From Streptomyces sp. CBMA152 (GTDB taxonomy: Bacteria > Actinomycetota > Actinomycetes > Streptomycetales > Streptomycetaceae): a stretch of DNA of 64,000 bases. This document shows positions 56,428 to 64,000 of this stretch, one piece after another. The notes below the pieces were generated by a model, which worked only from the letters and a program-made list of their open reading frames with translations, was not told the DNA's origin and ran no database searches. Where the stretch lies: positions 87,800 to 151,799 of the forward strand of contig NZ_MECJ01000022.1 of NCBI RefSeq assembly GCF_014596475.1, given 5' to 3'. Every line of letters starts with the position of its first letter. Position 1 is the first letter of the stretch. A program made the translations under genes and the position numbers.

Positions 56428-57492
56428 TCATATCCGGCCCGCCTTGCGCTCGGTGACCAGCAGCCACAGCAGATAGAGACCGCCGAGGACCCCGGTCACC
56501 ACGCCCACTGGCAGCTTGCTCTCGCCGAACAGCCGCTGGGAGGCCCAGTCGGCGACGACGAGCAGGGTCGCGCCCATGCAGCCGGCGGCCAGGATGTTCG
56601 GCCCGGTGGCGCGGGTGAGGCGGCGGGCGAGCTGCGGCGCGGTGAGCGCGACGAAGGAGATGGGACCCGCCGCGGCGGTCGCGGCGGCGTTGAGCAGCAC
56701 GGCGGCGAGCATCAGCACGGTGCGGGTGCGCTGGACGGGCACGCCGAGCGCGTACGCCGCGTCGTCGCCCATCTCCAGCATCCGCAGCGGCCGTCCGTAC
56801 GCGAGGATCGCCGGGAGCAGCACGGCGAACAGCGCGAGCAGCGGCCAGACCTGCGCCCAGTCGCGCCCGTCGAGCGAGCCGGTCAGCCACACCATGGACC
56901 GGGTCGCGTCGACCAGCTGCGCCTTGGTGAGCAGGTACTGGATGCAGGCGGTGAGCATCGCGGCGGTGCCGATGCCGACGAGCACCAGCCGGTAGCCGTG
57001 CACGCCCTTCTGCCACGCGAGCAGATACACGGCGACACCGGTCGCGAGCCCGCCGATCAGCGCGCCGACGGCGACCTCGGTGGCGCTGCCGCCGATCCAC
57101 ACGATGACGACGAGCGCCCCGACCGCCGAGCCCTGCCCGAAGCCGATGATGTCCGGACTGCCCAGCGGATTGCGGGAGATGGACTGGAAGACCGCCCCGG
57201 AGATCCCGAGCGCGGCGCCGACGAGGAGCCCCACGAGCACACGCGGCAGCCGCAGTTCGTTGACGATGAAGTCCTGCTGGGCGGTGCCGTCGCCGAAGAG
57301 GGTGCGGACGACGTCGACGGGCGCGATGTCGAAGTCCCCGCTGCCGACCAGGACCACACCCGCCGCGAGCGCCGCGCCGAGCAGCGCCACGACGACGACC
57401 AGCGAGCGGGGATCGAGCCGGAAGGAGTAACCACCGGGCGTACGGATGGCCTTGACCGGCGACTTCGAGGACGGCTTCACGGGCGGGTTCAC
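56428..57492 (-). CDS. FecCD-type iron siderophore permease 2
   Basis: A 354-residue permease with about 10 membrane helices. ELRLPRVLVGLLVGAALGIS and SRNPLGSPDIIGFGQGSAVG are FecCD hallmarks, as is the EAA-like GPISFVALTAPQLARRL. GTG overlaps the stop of permease 1 by four bases (GTGA). It forms a heterodimeric channel with permease 1 and is powered by the downstream ATPase. Confidence 0.92.
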   Translation of the reverse strand: MNPPVKPSSKSPVKAIRTPGGYSFRLDPRSLVVVVALLGAALAAGVVLVGSGDFDIAPVDVVRTLFGDGTAQQDFIVNELRLPRVLVGLLVGAALGISGAVFQSISRNPLGSPDIIGFGQGSAVGALVVIVWIGGSATEVAVGALIGGLATGVAVYLLAWQKGVHGYRLVLVGIGTAAMLTACIQYLLTKAQLVDATRSMVWLTGSLDGRDWAQVWPLLALFAVLLPAILAYGRPLRMLEMGDDAAYALGVPVQRTRTVLMLAAVLLNAAATAAAGPISFVALTAPQLARRLTRATGPNILAAGCMGATLLVVADWASQRLFGESKLPVGVVTGVLGGLYLLWLLVTERKAGRI

Positions 57493-58559
57493 AGGTGGGC
57501 CATCCTCTTGCGGCGTACGAGAAAGATGAAGACGGGCCCGCCGATGAGCGCGGTGACGATGCCGACCTGGAGCTCGGAGGGCCGGGTGACAACCCGCCCG
57601 ACGACGTCCGAGCCGAGCAGCAGCACCGGCGAGAGCACGGCCGCGTACGGCAGGATCCAGCGCATGTCGGGCCCGGTGATGGCCCGGACGATGTGCGGGA
57701 CCATCAGCCCGACGAAGACGATCGGCCCGCAGGCGGCGGTCGCGGCCCCGCACAGCAGGGTGACGGTGACCATCGACAACACGCGCGTACGCGTCAGATG
57801 GGCGCCCAGGGCGCGCGCGGTGTCGTCGCCGAGCGCCATCGCGTTGAGCGGCCGGGCGAGCAGCGCGGCGAGCACCAGACCGGCCACGACGAACGGCGCG
57901 ATCTCGGTGACCGTGTCGGTGTTGGCGGAGGCCAGCGAGCCCACCGACCAGAACCGCAGCCGGTCGAGGGCAGCGGAGTCCATCAGCTGCACGGCGTTGA
58001 TGTAGCCGGCCAGCGCGGCCGACGCGGCCGTCCCCGCGAGCGCGAGCCGGACCGGGGTGGCGGCCCGGCTGCCGCCCAGGATGTACACGAGCGCCGAGAC
58101 GACGGCGGCCCCCGCGAAGGCGAACCACACGTATCCGGTGAGGCTGGTGACGCCGAAGAAGCTGATGGCCGAGACGACGGCGGCGGAGGCGCCCGCGCTG
58201 ACCCCGAGGATGCCGGGCTCGGCGAGCGGGTTGCGGGTGAGCGCCTGCATCACCGCGCCGGAGACGCCGAGCGCGGCCCCGACGAGCAGTCCGAGCAGGG
58301 TGCGGGGGACGCGGGTGTCGTGGACGATGACGTCGTCGGCGGTGCCCGAGTAGTGGAAGAGCCCGTGCCAGACGTCTGACACCGGTATCTGTTTCGCCCC
58401 CACCGCGATACTCGCGACGGCCACGAGGGCCAGCACGCCCAGGGACACCAACAGCCCGGCGGCGCGCATCGCGTGCCGCCGGGGGGTCGCGGCCGGGTTG
58501 GGCTCGGAAAGCGCGGGGTCGGTCGTCGCGCCGGGCTCGGGAGGGCTGTCTACCAACAC
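57489..58559 (-). CDS. FecCD-type iron siderophore permease 1
   Basis: A 356-residue permease. DTRVPRTLLGLLVGAALGVS, TRNPLAEPGILGVSAGASAA and CGPIVFVGLMVPHIVRAITG are present, with about 9-10 membrane helices. First gene of the operon. The GTG lies five bases from the iron box at 58565-58583, so the mRNA is probably leaderless. No substrate-binding lipoprotein gene is in the cluster; it must be encoded elsewhere. Confidence 0.92.
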   Translation of the reverse strand: MLVDSPPEPGATTDPALSEPNPAATPRRHAMRAAGLLVSLGVLALVAVASIAVGAKQIPVSDVWHGLFHYSGTADDVIVHDTRVPRTLLGLLVGAALGVSGAVMQALTRNPLAEPGILGVSAGASAAVVSAISFFGVTSLTGYVWFAFAGAAVVSALVYILGGSRAATPVRLALAGTAASAALAGYINAVQLMDSAALDRLRFWSVGSLASANTDTVTEIAPFVVAGLVLAALLARPLNAMALGDDTARALGAHLTRTRVLSMVTVTLLCGAATAACGPIVFVGLMVPHIVRAITGPDMRWILPYAAVLSPVLLLGSDVVGRVVTRPSELQVGIVTALIGGPVFIFLVRRKRMAHL

Positions 58560-58564
58560 CCGAG

Positions 58565-58583
58565 TTAGGTTAGCCTACCCTCT
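58565..58583. promoter_or_regulatory. Iron box (DmdR1/IdeR operator)
   Basis: TTAGGTTAGCCTACCCTCT matches about 15 of 19 bases of the TTAGGTTAGGCTAACCTAA iron box. On the minus strand it contains TAGGCT, a likely -10 element, so the repressor would block RNA polymerase directly when iron is plentiful. Confidence 0.85.
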
Positions 58584-58680
58584 CAAGCGCCGGACAGGCA
58601 CCTTGATCCTTTACGCGCGGGAAAGCGAGTGCGCGAGGGAAAATGAGCGGCCAGGTTCACCACCTGCCCGCTCCCCGGCG

Positions 58681-59709
58681 TCACAACCCCAGCCGCGCCA
58701 GCACCTTGCCCGCGTCCAGACCACACGTGCCGTCCCCCGCGTACGTCCACGCCGCCGCGCACAGCGCCCGCAGTCCGTCGAGCGGCTCGCCGTCGCCGTC
58801 CAGCGCGAACGCCTCGTCGCGGACGGCGGCCGTCCACCCGCCACACTTGAACTCACCGCTGTTTTCGGCCACTTCCGGCTGGCCGGTCAGCATGCCCCGC
58901 AGATCCGCGTCCACGAAGGTGGGCCGGTGCTCGGGCCGGGCGGCGAGCAGCTGGGCGCCGTCGGTCACCCCGGTGAGGACGAGCAGCGAGTCCACCCCAC
59001 CGTTGAACGCCCCCTCGATGTCCGTGTCGAGCCGGTCCCCGACCACCAGCGGCTTGCGCGCACCCGTGCGCAGAATCGTTTCCCGGTGCATCGGGGGCAG
59101 CGGCTTGCCGGCCACGGTCGGCTCGGCGCCGGTCGCGATCCGCACCACCTCGACCGCGGCCCCGTTGCCCGGCGCGATGCCGCGCCCGCTCGGGATCGTC
59201 AGATCGGTGTTGGACGCGAACCACGGCACCCCGGCCGCGATCGCGTAGGACGCCTCCGCGAACCGGCCCCACGCAAGGTCCGGCCCGCCGTACCCCTGGA
59301 CCACCGCCGCCGGATCGTCCTCGGCCGACTCCACCGGCACGAGCCCGCGCTCGCGCAGCGCGACCCGCAGTCCTTCCCCGCCGATCACCAACACCCGTGA
59401 TCCGTCCGGCACCTGCTCGGCGATCAGCCGCGCCACCGCCTGCGCCGAGGTGATCACATCGCCCGGCTCGGCGGGTACGCCCAGGTCGGTGAGGTGCGCG
59501 GCCACCGCGTCGGGGGTGCGCAGCGCGTTGTTGGTCACGTACGCGAGATGCATCCCGCCCTCGCGCGCGGTGCCCAGCGAGTCGACCGCGTGCACGATCG
59601 CCTCACCGCCCGCGTAGACCACCCCGTCGAGATCCAGCAGAGCCGTGTCGTACGCCTCGCTCAGCGCCACCGCGCTGCCGCTCGGCCGGGTCCTGCTCGG
59701 CTGGCTCAT
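58681..59709 (-). CDS. HAD-family hydrolase, NagD-like phosphatase
   Basis: A 342-residue class IIA HAD enzyme. Motif I DTALLDLDGVVYAGGEAI has the nucleophile Asp, AYVTNNALRTPDAVAAHL is motif II with the cap following, and KPLVVGDRLDTDIEGAFNGG is motif IV. Related proteins dephosphorylate nucleotides or glycolytic intermediates. ATG at 59709 has GAGGAG nine bases upstream, which favours it over ATG at 59715. Confidence 0.88.
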   Translation of the reverse strand: MSQPSRTRPSGSAVALSEAYDTALLDLDGVVYAGGEAIVHAVDSLGTAREGGMHLAYVTNNALRTPDAVAAHLTDLGVPAEPGDVITSAQAVARLIAEQVPDGSRVLVIGGEGLRVALRERGLVPVESAEDDPAAVVQGYGGPDLAWGRFAEASYAIAAGVPWFASNTDLTIPSGRGIAPGNGAAVEVVRIATGAEPTVAGKPLPPMHRETILRTGARKPLVVGDRLDTDIEGAFNGGVDSLLVLTGVTDGAQLLAARPEHRPTFVDADLRGMLTGQPEVAENSGEFKCGGWTAAVRDEAFALDGDGEPLDGLRALCAAAWTYAGDGTCGLDAGKVLARLGL

Positions 59710-59780
59710 CCTCATCCACTCCTCGCTCGATGCTCTCCCCCGATCATCGCGCATGTCCGCACCCCACTTACCATGCACCA

Positions 59781-61109
59781 ATGACCACAACTGGGCGTGC
59801 GGACGACGGGCTGCGCCTGATCCCGTTCCGAGGACTGCGCTATGTACCCGAGCGCGTCGGCAGCCTCGCGGCCGTGACCTCCCCGCCGTACGACGTGGTG
59901 GTCCGCCCCGACGGCCTGCTGCACCTGGAGTCGGCGGACCCGTACAACATCGTCCGGCTGATCCTCCCGCAGGCGGCCACGCCCACGGCCCGCCACCAGC
60001 AGGCCGCGCTGACCCTGGAGGACTGGCTCTCGGAGGGCGTCCTCGCCCCCGATCCGGAACCGGCTCTCTATGTGTACGAGCAGGTGGGCGGCGGGCTGCT
60101 CCAGCGCGGCCTGATCGGGGCGCTGGCCCTGTCCGAGCCCTCCGAGGGCGTGGTGCTGCCGCACGAGGACGTGATGCCGCACGTCGTCAAGGACCGCGCC
60201 GACCTGATGCGGACGACCGCCGCCCACTTCGAGCCGCTGCTGCTCACGTACCACGGTGAGACGGGCGCGAACGGGCGCTCGGCGGGGTTGAACGGAAGCG
60301 CGGCCAGCGGCCCCGGTGGCGCGGGCGCCGTGATCGAGCGGACCGTGCAGCACGAGCCGCTGCTCGCCACGACGACCGAGGACGGCTACAGCCACCGGCT
60401 GTGGGCGGTCACGGACCCCGCCGACCTCGCCGCGATCCAGGCCGACCTCGCCCACCACCAGGCGGTCATCGCCGACGGCCACCACCGCTGGGCCACCTAT
60501 CTGCGACTGCGCTCCGAGCAGTCCGGCCCCGGCCCCTGGGACTTCGGCCTGGTCCTGCTCGTCGACACCGCCCGTTACCCGCTGCGGGTACGCGCCATTC
60601 ACCGCCTGCTCCACCGGCTTCCGGTCAGTGAAGCGCTGGCCGCCGTGGCTGAAACAGGTGCCTTCCGCGTCCGTACGTTCGCGGTGCCGCTGCCCGACGC
60701 GCTGGACCTCCTCGCGGAGGCGAGCACCGAGGGCAACGCGTTCCTGCTGGCGGGCGACGGCCGCTTCCACCTCCTCGACCGGCCCGACGAGGACCTGCTC
60801 GCGCGCACCATCCGCACGGACCGCCCGCAGGCCTGGCGCGCCCTGGACGCCACGGTGCTCCACTCCACGCTCCTGGACCACGTCTGGCGCATCCCGGACG
60901 CCCCCGAGCACATCATGTACATCCACGACACGGCGGCCGCCGTAGAGCAGGCGGAACGGCGCGGCGGCACGGCGGTGCTCATGCATCCCGTACGCGAAGA
61001 GGTCGTCCGCGACCTCGCCCGTCAGGGCGTCACGATGCCCCGCAAGTCGACGTCCTTCGGCCCCAAGCCCGCGACGGGCCTGGTGCTGCGGAGCCTGACG
61101 GTGAACTGA
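59781..61109 (+). CDS. DUF1015 family protein (SerK-like)
   Basis: A 442-residue cytoplasmic protein. RLIPFRGLRYVPERVGSLAA and VTSPPYDVV open it; ADPYNIVRLILP and IADGHHRWATYLRLR are DUF1015 signatures, the last containing residues that in archaeal serine kinase SerK and SbnI-like ParB/Srx folds bind nucleotide and serine. Free serine phosphorylation is therefore possible but unproven. There is no ribosome-binding site; TACCAT (59769-59774) lies six bases before the ATG, so the mRNA may be leaderless. It diverges from the HAD gene. Confidence 0.82.
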   Translation: MTTTGRADDGLRLIPFRGLRYVPERVGSLAAVTSPPYDVVVRPDGLLHLESADPYNIVRLILPQAATPTARHQQAALTLEDWLSEGVLAPDPEPALYVYEQVGGGLLQRGLIGALALSEPSEGVVLPHEDVMPHVVKDRADLMRTTAAHFEPLLLTYHGETGANGRSAGLNGSAASGPGGAGAVIERTVQHEPLLATTTEDGYSHRLWAVTDPADLAAIQADLAHHQAVIADGHHRWATYLRLRSEQSGPGPWDFGLVLLVDTARYPLRVRAIHRLLHRLPVSEALAAVAETGAFRVRTFAVPLPDALDLLAEASTEGNAFLLAGDGRFHLLDRPDEDLLARTIRTDRPQAWRALDATVLHSTLLDHVWRIPDAPEHIMYIHDTAAAVEQAERRGGTAVLMHPVREEVVRDLARQGVTMPRKSTSFGPKPATGLVLRSLTVN

Positions 61110-61156
61110 CGCCTGTTGTCAGGGCACCGACGCCTTTTCAGGGCGCGGATACGAGA

Positions 61157-61188
61157 AAGGGCGGCACCCCGGCCGGGGTGCCGCCCTT
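61157..61188. terminator. Perfect bidirectional hairpin terminator
   Basis: AAGGGCGGCACCCCGG and its exact complement adjoin with no separate loop; it serves the convergent DUF1015 and TPR genes. Confidence 0.85.
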
Positions 61189-61212
61189 CTTACTCGGTCC
61201 TACTCAGTGGGT

Positions 61213-63543
61213 TCAGGCCTTGTCGGCCGGGCCCTTGTCCTCGTCAGCGTCGACGGCCGGCTGGTCGGCGACGGGCTGGTCGGCGACGGCCTCGATGTCG
61301 AGGTCGTCGTCGGCGTCCACGTCGGCACGCTCGTCGTCCTCGTCGGGCGCGCTGTCCGACTCACCGGCGACATCGAGCTCCGGCTCGTCGGCGATGACGT
61401 CGGCGTCCAGCTCGTCCTCGTCGGCCATGGCGTCCACGAAGTCCACGCCGTCCATCTCGGCCAGGCGATCCGAGGCGTCGGTGGTGCCGTCCTTGTCGGA
61501 CTCCAGCGCCTTGGCGAACCACTCGCGCGCCTCGTCCTCACGGCCGGCGGCGAGCAGCGCGTCGGCGTACGCGTACCGCAGACGCGGGGTCCACGGCTGG
61601 ACGGAGTTGGAGGCCAGCTCCGGGCTCTGCAGGGTCACGATGGCAGCGTCGAGCTGGTCCATGTCCCGGCGCGCACCGGCCGCGACCAGGCGCATCTCGA
61701 CCTGAGCGGCCTTGTCCAGCTTCTGCACCTCCGGCGCACCAGCCATCTCCAGGGCGCGCTCGGGCCGGCCGAGGCCGCGCTCGCAGTCGGCCATGACGGG
61801 CCACAGCTCGACGTGCCCGGTCATCCGCTTCGCGGCCCGGAACTCGGCCAGCGCCTCGGAGTACTTCTGCGTCGCGTACGCGGCGAACCCGGCCGCCTCG
61901 CGGACCGCCGCCACACGGGAGGCGAGCCGCAGGGCGATACGCGAGTACGCGTACGCCTGCTCGGGGTCCTCGTCGATGAGGCGCGCCACCATCACGAGGT
62001 TCTGCGCGACGTCCTCGGCGAGGGTCTTGGGCAGGCTCAGCAGCTCCTGACGCACGTCCTCGTCGATCTCGTTGCCGGTGACGTCCTCGTCGATCGGCAG
62101 CCGCTTGATCGGCTCACGGTCGCGGTCCCGCTCGCGGCGGTCGTCGCCACGGTAGCCACCGCGGTCGTCACGGTCGTCGCGGCCGCGGTACCCACCACGG
62201 TCGTCGTCGCGACGCGGGCCACGGTCGTCACGGCGGAACCCGCCCCGGTCGCCACCACGGTCATCGCGACGGAAACCACCACGGTCGCCGCCCCGGTCGC
62301 CACCGCGGTCGCCGCCTCGGTCATCGCGGCGGTCGTCGCGGCGGAAGCCGCCACGGTCGTCGTCACGGCGCGGGGCCGGACGGTCATCGCGACGGAAGCC
62401 ACCGCCGGTGCCGCCACGGTTGTCGTCACGGCGCGGGGCCGGACGGTCGTCGCGACGGCCGTAGCCGCCACCGGAGGGACGGCCACCACGGTCGTCATCA
62501 CGGCGGAAGGACGGGCGCTCGTCACGACGGTCGTCACGACGGAAACCACCACGGTCATCGTCCCGACGCGGGGCCGGACGGTCATCGCGACGGAAGCCGC
62601 CACCGGTGCCACCACGGCTGTCGTCACGACGCGGGCCGGACGGACGGTCGTCACGACGGCCATAGCCACCACCGGAGGGACGGCCACCACGGTCGTCATC
62701 GCGACGGAAGGAGGGGCGCTCATCGCGACGGTCATCGCGACGGAAACCACCACGGTCGTCATCACGACGCGGGGCCGGACGGTCATCGCGACGGAAGCCG
62801 CCGCCGGAGGGACGGCCACCACGGTCATCGTCACGGCGGAAGGACGGGCGCTCGTCACGACGGTCGTCACGACGGAAACCACCACGGTCGTCGTCCCGAC
62901 GCGGGGCCGGACGGTCGTCACGGCGGAAGCCGCCACCGGTGCCACCACGGCTGTCGTCACGACGCGGGCCGGACGGACGGTCGTCACGACGGCCATAGCC
63001 ACCGCCGGAACCGCCGCCGTAGCCGCCACCGGAGGGACGGCCGCCACGGTCGTCATCACGGCGGAAGGACGGGCGCTCGTCACGACGGTCATCGCGACGG
63101 AAACCACCACGGTCGTCGTCACGGCGCGGGGCTGGACGGTCGTCACGGCGGAAGCCGCCACCGGTGCCACCACGGTTGTCATCACGACGGCCGTAACCGC
63201 CGCCGGACGGGCGACCGCCACGGTCGTCATCGCGACGCGGGCCGGACGGACGGTCGTCACGACGGCCATAGCCACCGCCGGAACCGCCGCCGTAGCCACC
63301 ACCGGACGGACGGCCGCCACGGTCATCGCGGCCTCGGTCGTCGCGGCGGAAGCCGCCGCCGGTACCGCCACGGTTCTCGTCGCGACGGCCGTAGCCACCG
63401 CCCGAGCTGCCACGGCTGTCGCTGCGGTTGTCGTCACGGCGCGGGCCGCGGTCGTCACGACCGCCCCGGTAGCCGCCCCTGTCACCGCCGTCACGGCTGC
63501 GCCCCTCGCGCTGCGGACGGTCCTCGGGAGAGTTGGTGGACAT
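61213..63543 (-). CDS. TPR protein with long Arg/Asp/Gly repeat domain
   Basis: A 776-residue protein. Residues about 15-475 are a low-complexity domain of Arg, Asp and Gly (RRDDDRGG, FRRDDRPAPRRDDDRGG, RPSGGGYG), in which an approximately 22-residue unit beginning RRDERPSFRRDDDRGGRP occurs four times. From about 480 to 700 an ordered helical part has TPR-like repeats (EQAYAYSRIALRLASRVAAV), and the last 75 residues are strongly acidic. The RGG-like content suggests RNA binding or condensate formation; the TPR part a protein partner. AGGAG eight bases before the ATG. It lies directly downstream of an rRNA operon on the same strand, behind its terminator. Confidence 0.8.
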   Translation of the reverse strand: MSTNSPEDRPQREGRSRDGGDRGGYRGGRDDRGPRRDDNRSDSRGSSGGGYGRRDENRGGTGGGFRRDDRGRDDRGGRPSGGGYGGGSGGGYGRRDDRPSGPRRDDDRGGRPSGGGYGRRDDNRGGTGGGFRRDDRPAPRRDDDRGGFRRDDRRDERPSFRRDDDRGGRPSGGGYGGGSGGGYGRRDDRPSGPRRDDSRGGTGGGFRRDDRPAPRRDDDRGGFRRDDRRDERPSFRRDDDRGGRPSGGGFRRDDRPAPRRDDDRGGFRRDDRRDERPSFRRDDDRGGRPSGGGYGRRDDRPSGPRRDDSRGGTGGGFRRDDRPAPRRDDDRGGFRRDDRRDERPSFRRDDDRGGRPSGGGYGRRDDRPAPRRDDNRGGTGGGFRRDDRPAPRRDDDRGGFRRDDRRDDRGGDRGGDRGGDRGGFRRDDRGGDRGGFRRDDRGPRRDDDRGGYRGRDDRDDRGGYRGDDRRERDRDREPIKRLPIDEDVTGNEIDEDVRQELLSLPKTLAEDVAQNLVMVARLIDEDPEQAYAYSRIALRLASRVAAVREAAGFAAYATQKYSEALAEFRAAKRMTGHVELWPVMADCERGLGRPERALEMAGAPEVQKLDKAAQVEMRLVAAGARRDMDQLDAAIVTLQSPELASNSVQPWTPRLRYAYADALLAAGREDEAREWFAKALESDKDGTTDASDRLAEMDGVDFVDAMADEDELDADVIADEPELDVAGESDSAPDEDDERADVDADDDLDIEAVADQPVADQPAVDADEDKGPADKA
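62110..63480 (-). repeat. Intragenic tandem/interspersed repeats
   Basis: Degenerate repeats of CGxCGGGACGAC-like codons build the Arg/Asp/Gly domain of the TPR protein. Longer units of roughly 60-160 bp recur several times in almost identical form, so copy number is likely to vary by recombination or slippage and may be misassembled. Confidence 0.8.
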
Positions 63544-63632
63544 CGGTGCGACTCCTGTCTTCGGGTACTGCTAGTCATTCTCGCGCAGTCGGCTGCCCGA
63601 CGCGCTTCGGCAAATTGAAACAAAAACAAAAA

Positions 63633-63674
63633 AGGACCCTTGGTCCCAGCGTGAACGCTGGGACCAAGGGTCCT
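63633..63674 (-). terminator. Rho-independent terminator of the rRNA operon
   Basis: A perfect 19-bp stem (AGGACCCTTGGTCCCAGCG and complement), TGAA-type loop on plus, followed on the minus strand by an interrupted T-run (TTTTTGTTTTTG). Its 5' arm begins 7 nt after the 5S RNA. Confidence 0.92.
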
Positions 63675-63680
63675 GAAAGA

Positions 63681-63801
63681 TTGTTCGGCGGTGTCCTACT
63701 CTCCCACAGGGTCCCCCCTGCAGTACCATCGGCGCTGAAAGGCTTAGCTTCCGGGTTCGGAATGTAACCGGGCGTTTCCCTAACGCTATGACCACCGAAA
63801 C
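63681..63801 (-). rRNA. rrf: 5S ribosomal RNA
   Basis: The minus strand reads GTTTCGGTGGTCATAGCGTT to GGACACCGCCGAACAA, with the conserved CGAACCCGGAAGCTAAGCC loop; the size is about 120 nt. Ends are approximate by a few bases. Confidence 0.95.
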
Positions 63802-63908
63802 CCTATCGGTTTCGAGCGAACAAGCACACTCTTCAATTAAGTGGGTTCTGCTCAACCAGCAACTGTTCGTTGCTTCAGAACTAACACAGTGGACGCGAGC
63901 AACTGAGG

Positions 63909-64000
63909 ACAAGCCCTCGGCCTATTAGTACCAGTCAGCTCCACCCCTTACGAGGCTTCCACATCTGGCCTATCAACCCAGTCGTCTACTGGGAGCCTTA
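63909..64000 (-). rRNA. rrl: 23S ribosomal RNA, 3' end (partial)
   Basis: The minus strand carries GACGACTGGGTTGATAGGCC, GGTACTAATAGGCC and GAGGGCTTGTCC, the conserved 3' terminus of bacterial 23S rRNA. The gene runs off the window. A spacer of about 107 nt separates it from the 5S gene. Confidence 0.95.

Noticed and set aside
61207..63618. 803-codon plus-strand ORF rich in Thr/Val/Ala opposite the TPR gene
   Set aside because: Its TTVV-type repeats are simply the complement of the Arg/Asp/Gly codon repeats; the minus strand has the ribosome-binding site, TPR domain and sensible start.

Overview
The window is high-GC actinomycete chromosome, almost certainly Streptomyces or a close relative. 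The evidence is strong third-position G/C bias, many GTG/TTG starts, a streptogrisin-type protease, SepF/Rpf/ScpAB/PucR families, a DtxR-type iron box, and the typical Streptomyces gene order cmk-der-plsC-tyrA ... rluB-scpB-scpA-parA-ald-pyrG ... recN-nadK-tlyA. No phage, insertion sequence, CRISPR array or large biosynthetic cluster was seen.

Left part (1-15 kb): the 3' part of a SLATT (DUF4231) membrane protein faces a SLOG nucleotide-binding protein. Next come a secreted streptogrisin-like protease and a tightly coupled four-gene operon (FAD/NAD(P)-binding protein, two DszA/NtaA-type flavin monooxygenases, DUF1684) that looks like organosulfur or related scavenging. Divergent from that operon is a short ORF of the Streptomyces leader-peptide type with no gene behind it. 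A DUF5685 protein with a very Cys-rich tail, a SepF paralogue, a glutaryl-CoA-dehydrogenase-like enzyme, a DHA2 exporter, a PAP2-like membrane protein and an I78-type inhibitor follow.

Middle part (15-32.9 kb): an unlinked cytochrome oxidase subunit I, then a branched-chain-amino-acid-type ABC system. Its two lipoproteins are on the minus strand; on the plus strand is a triple fusion LivH-LivM-LivG plus a separate LivF. Then an Rpf/LysM muralytic protein, two poorly characterised proteins, the housekeeping run tyrA-cmk-plsC-der, a Rieske lipoprotein, and an NrtR regulator / ADP-ribosylglycohydrolase pair behind a perfect 35-bp palindrome, facing an RlaP-type nucleotidyltransferase.

Right-centre (33-49 kb): parA, a putative ribbon-helix-helix protein, scpA, scpB and rluB form one overlapping operon (chromosome condensation plus rRNA pseudouridylation). 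Alanine dehydrogenase, a STAND/TPR ATPase, a Nudix hydrolase, CTP synthase, a GH15 enzyme, a flavin oxidoreductase and a PucR regulator follow. Three copies of a dispersed GC-rich repeat lie at gene 3' ends.

Right end (49-64 kb): a glycosyltransferase, recN, the wreck of an FtsX-type permease gene between recN and nadK, nadK-tlyA, an SCP2-like protein, an iron-box-controlled FecCD/FepC-type importer without a binding protein, a NagD-like HAD phosphatase, a DUF1015 protein, and a TPR protein with a roughly 475-residue Arg/Asp/Gly repeat domain. This last gene lies directly behind the terminator of a ribosomal RNA operon whose 5S and 23S 3' end close the window.
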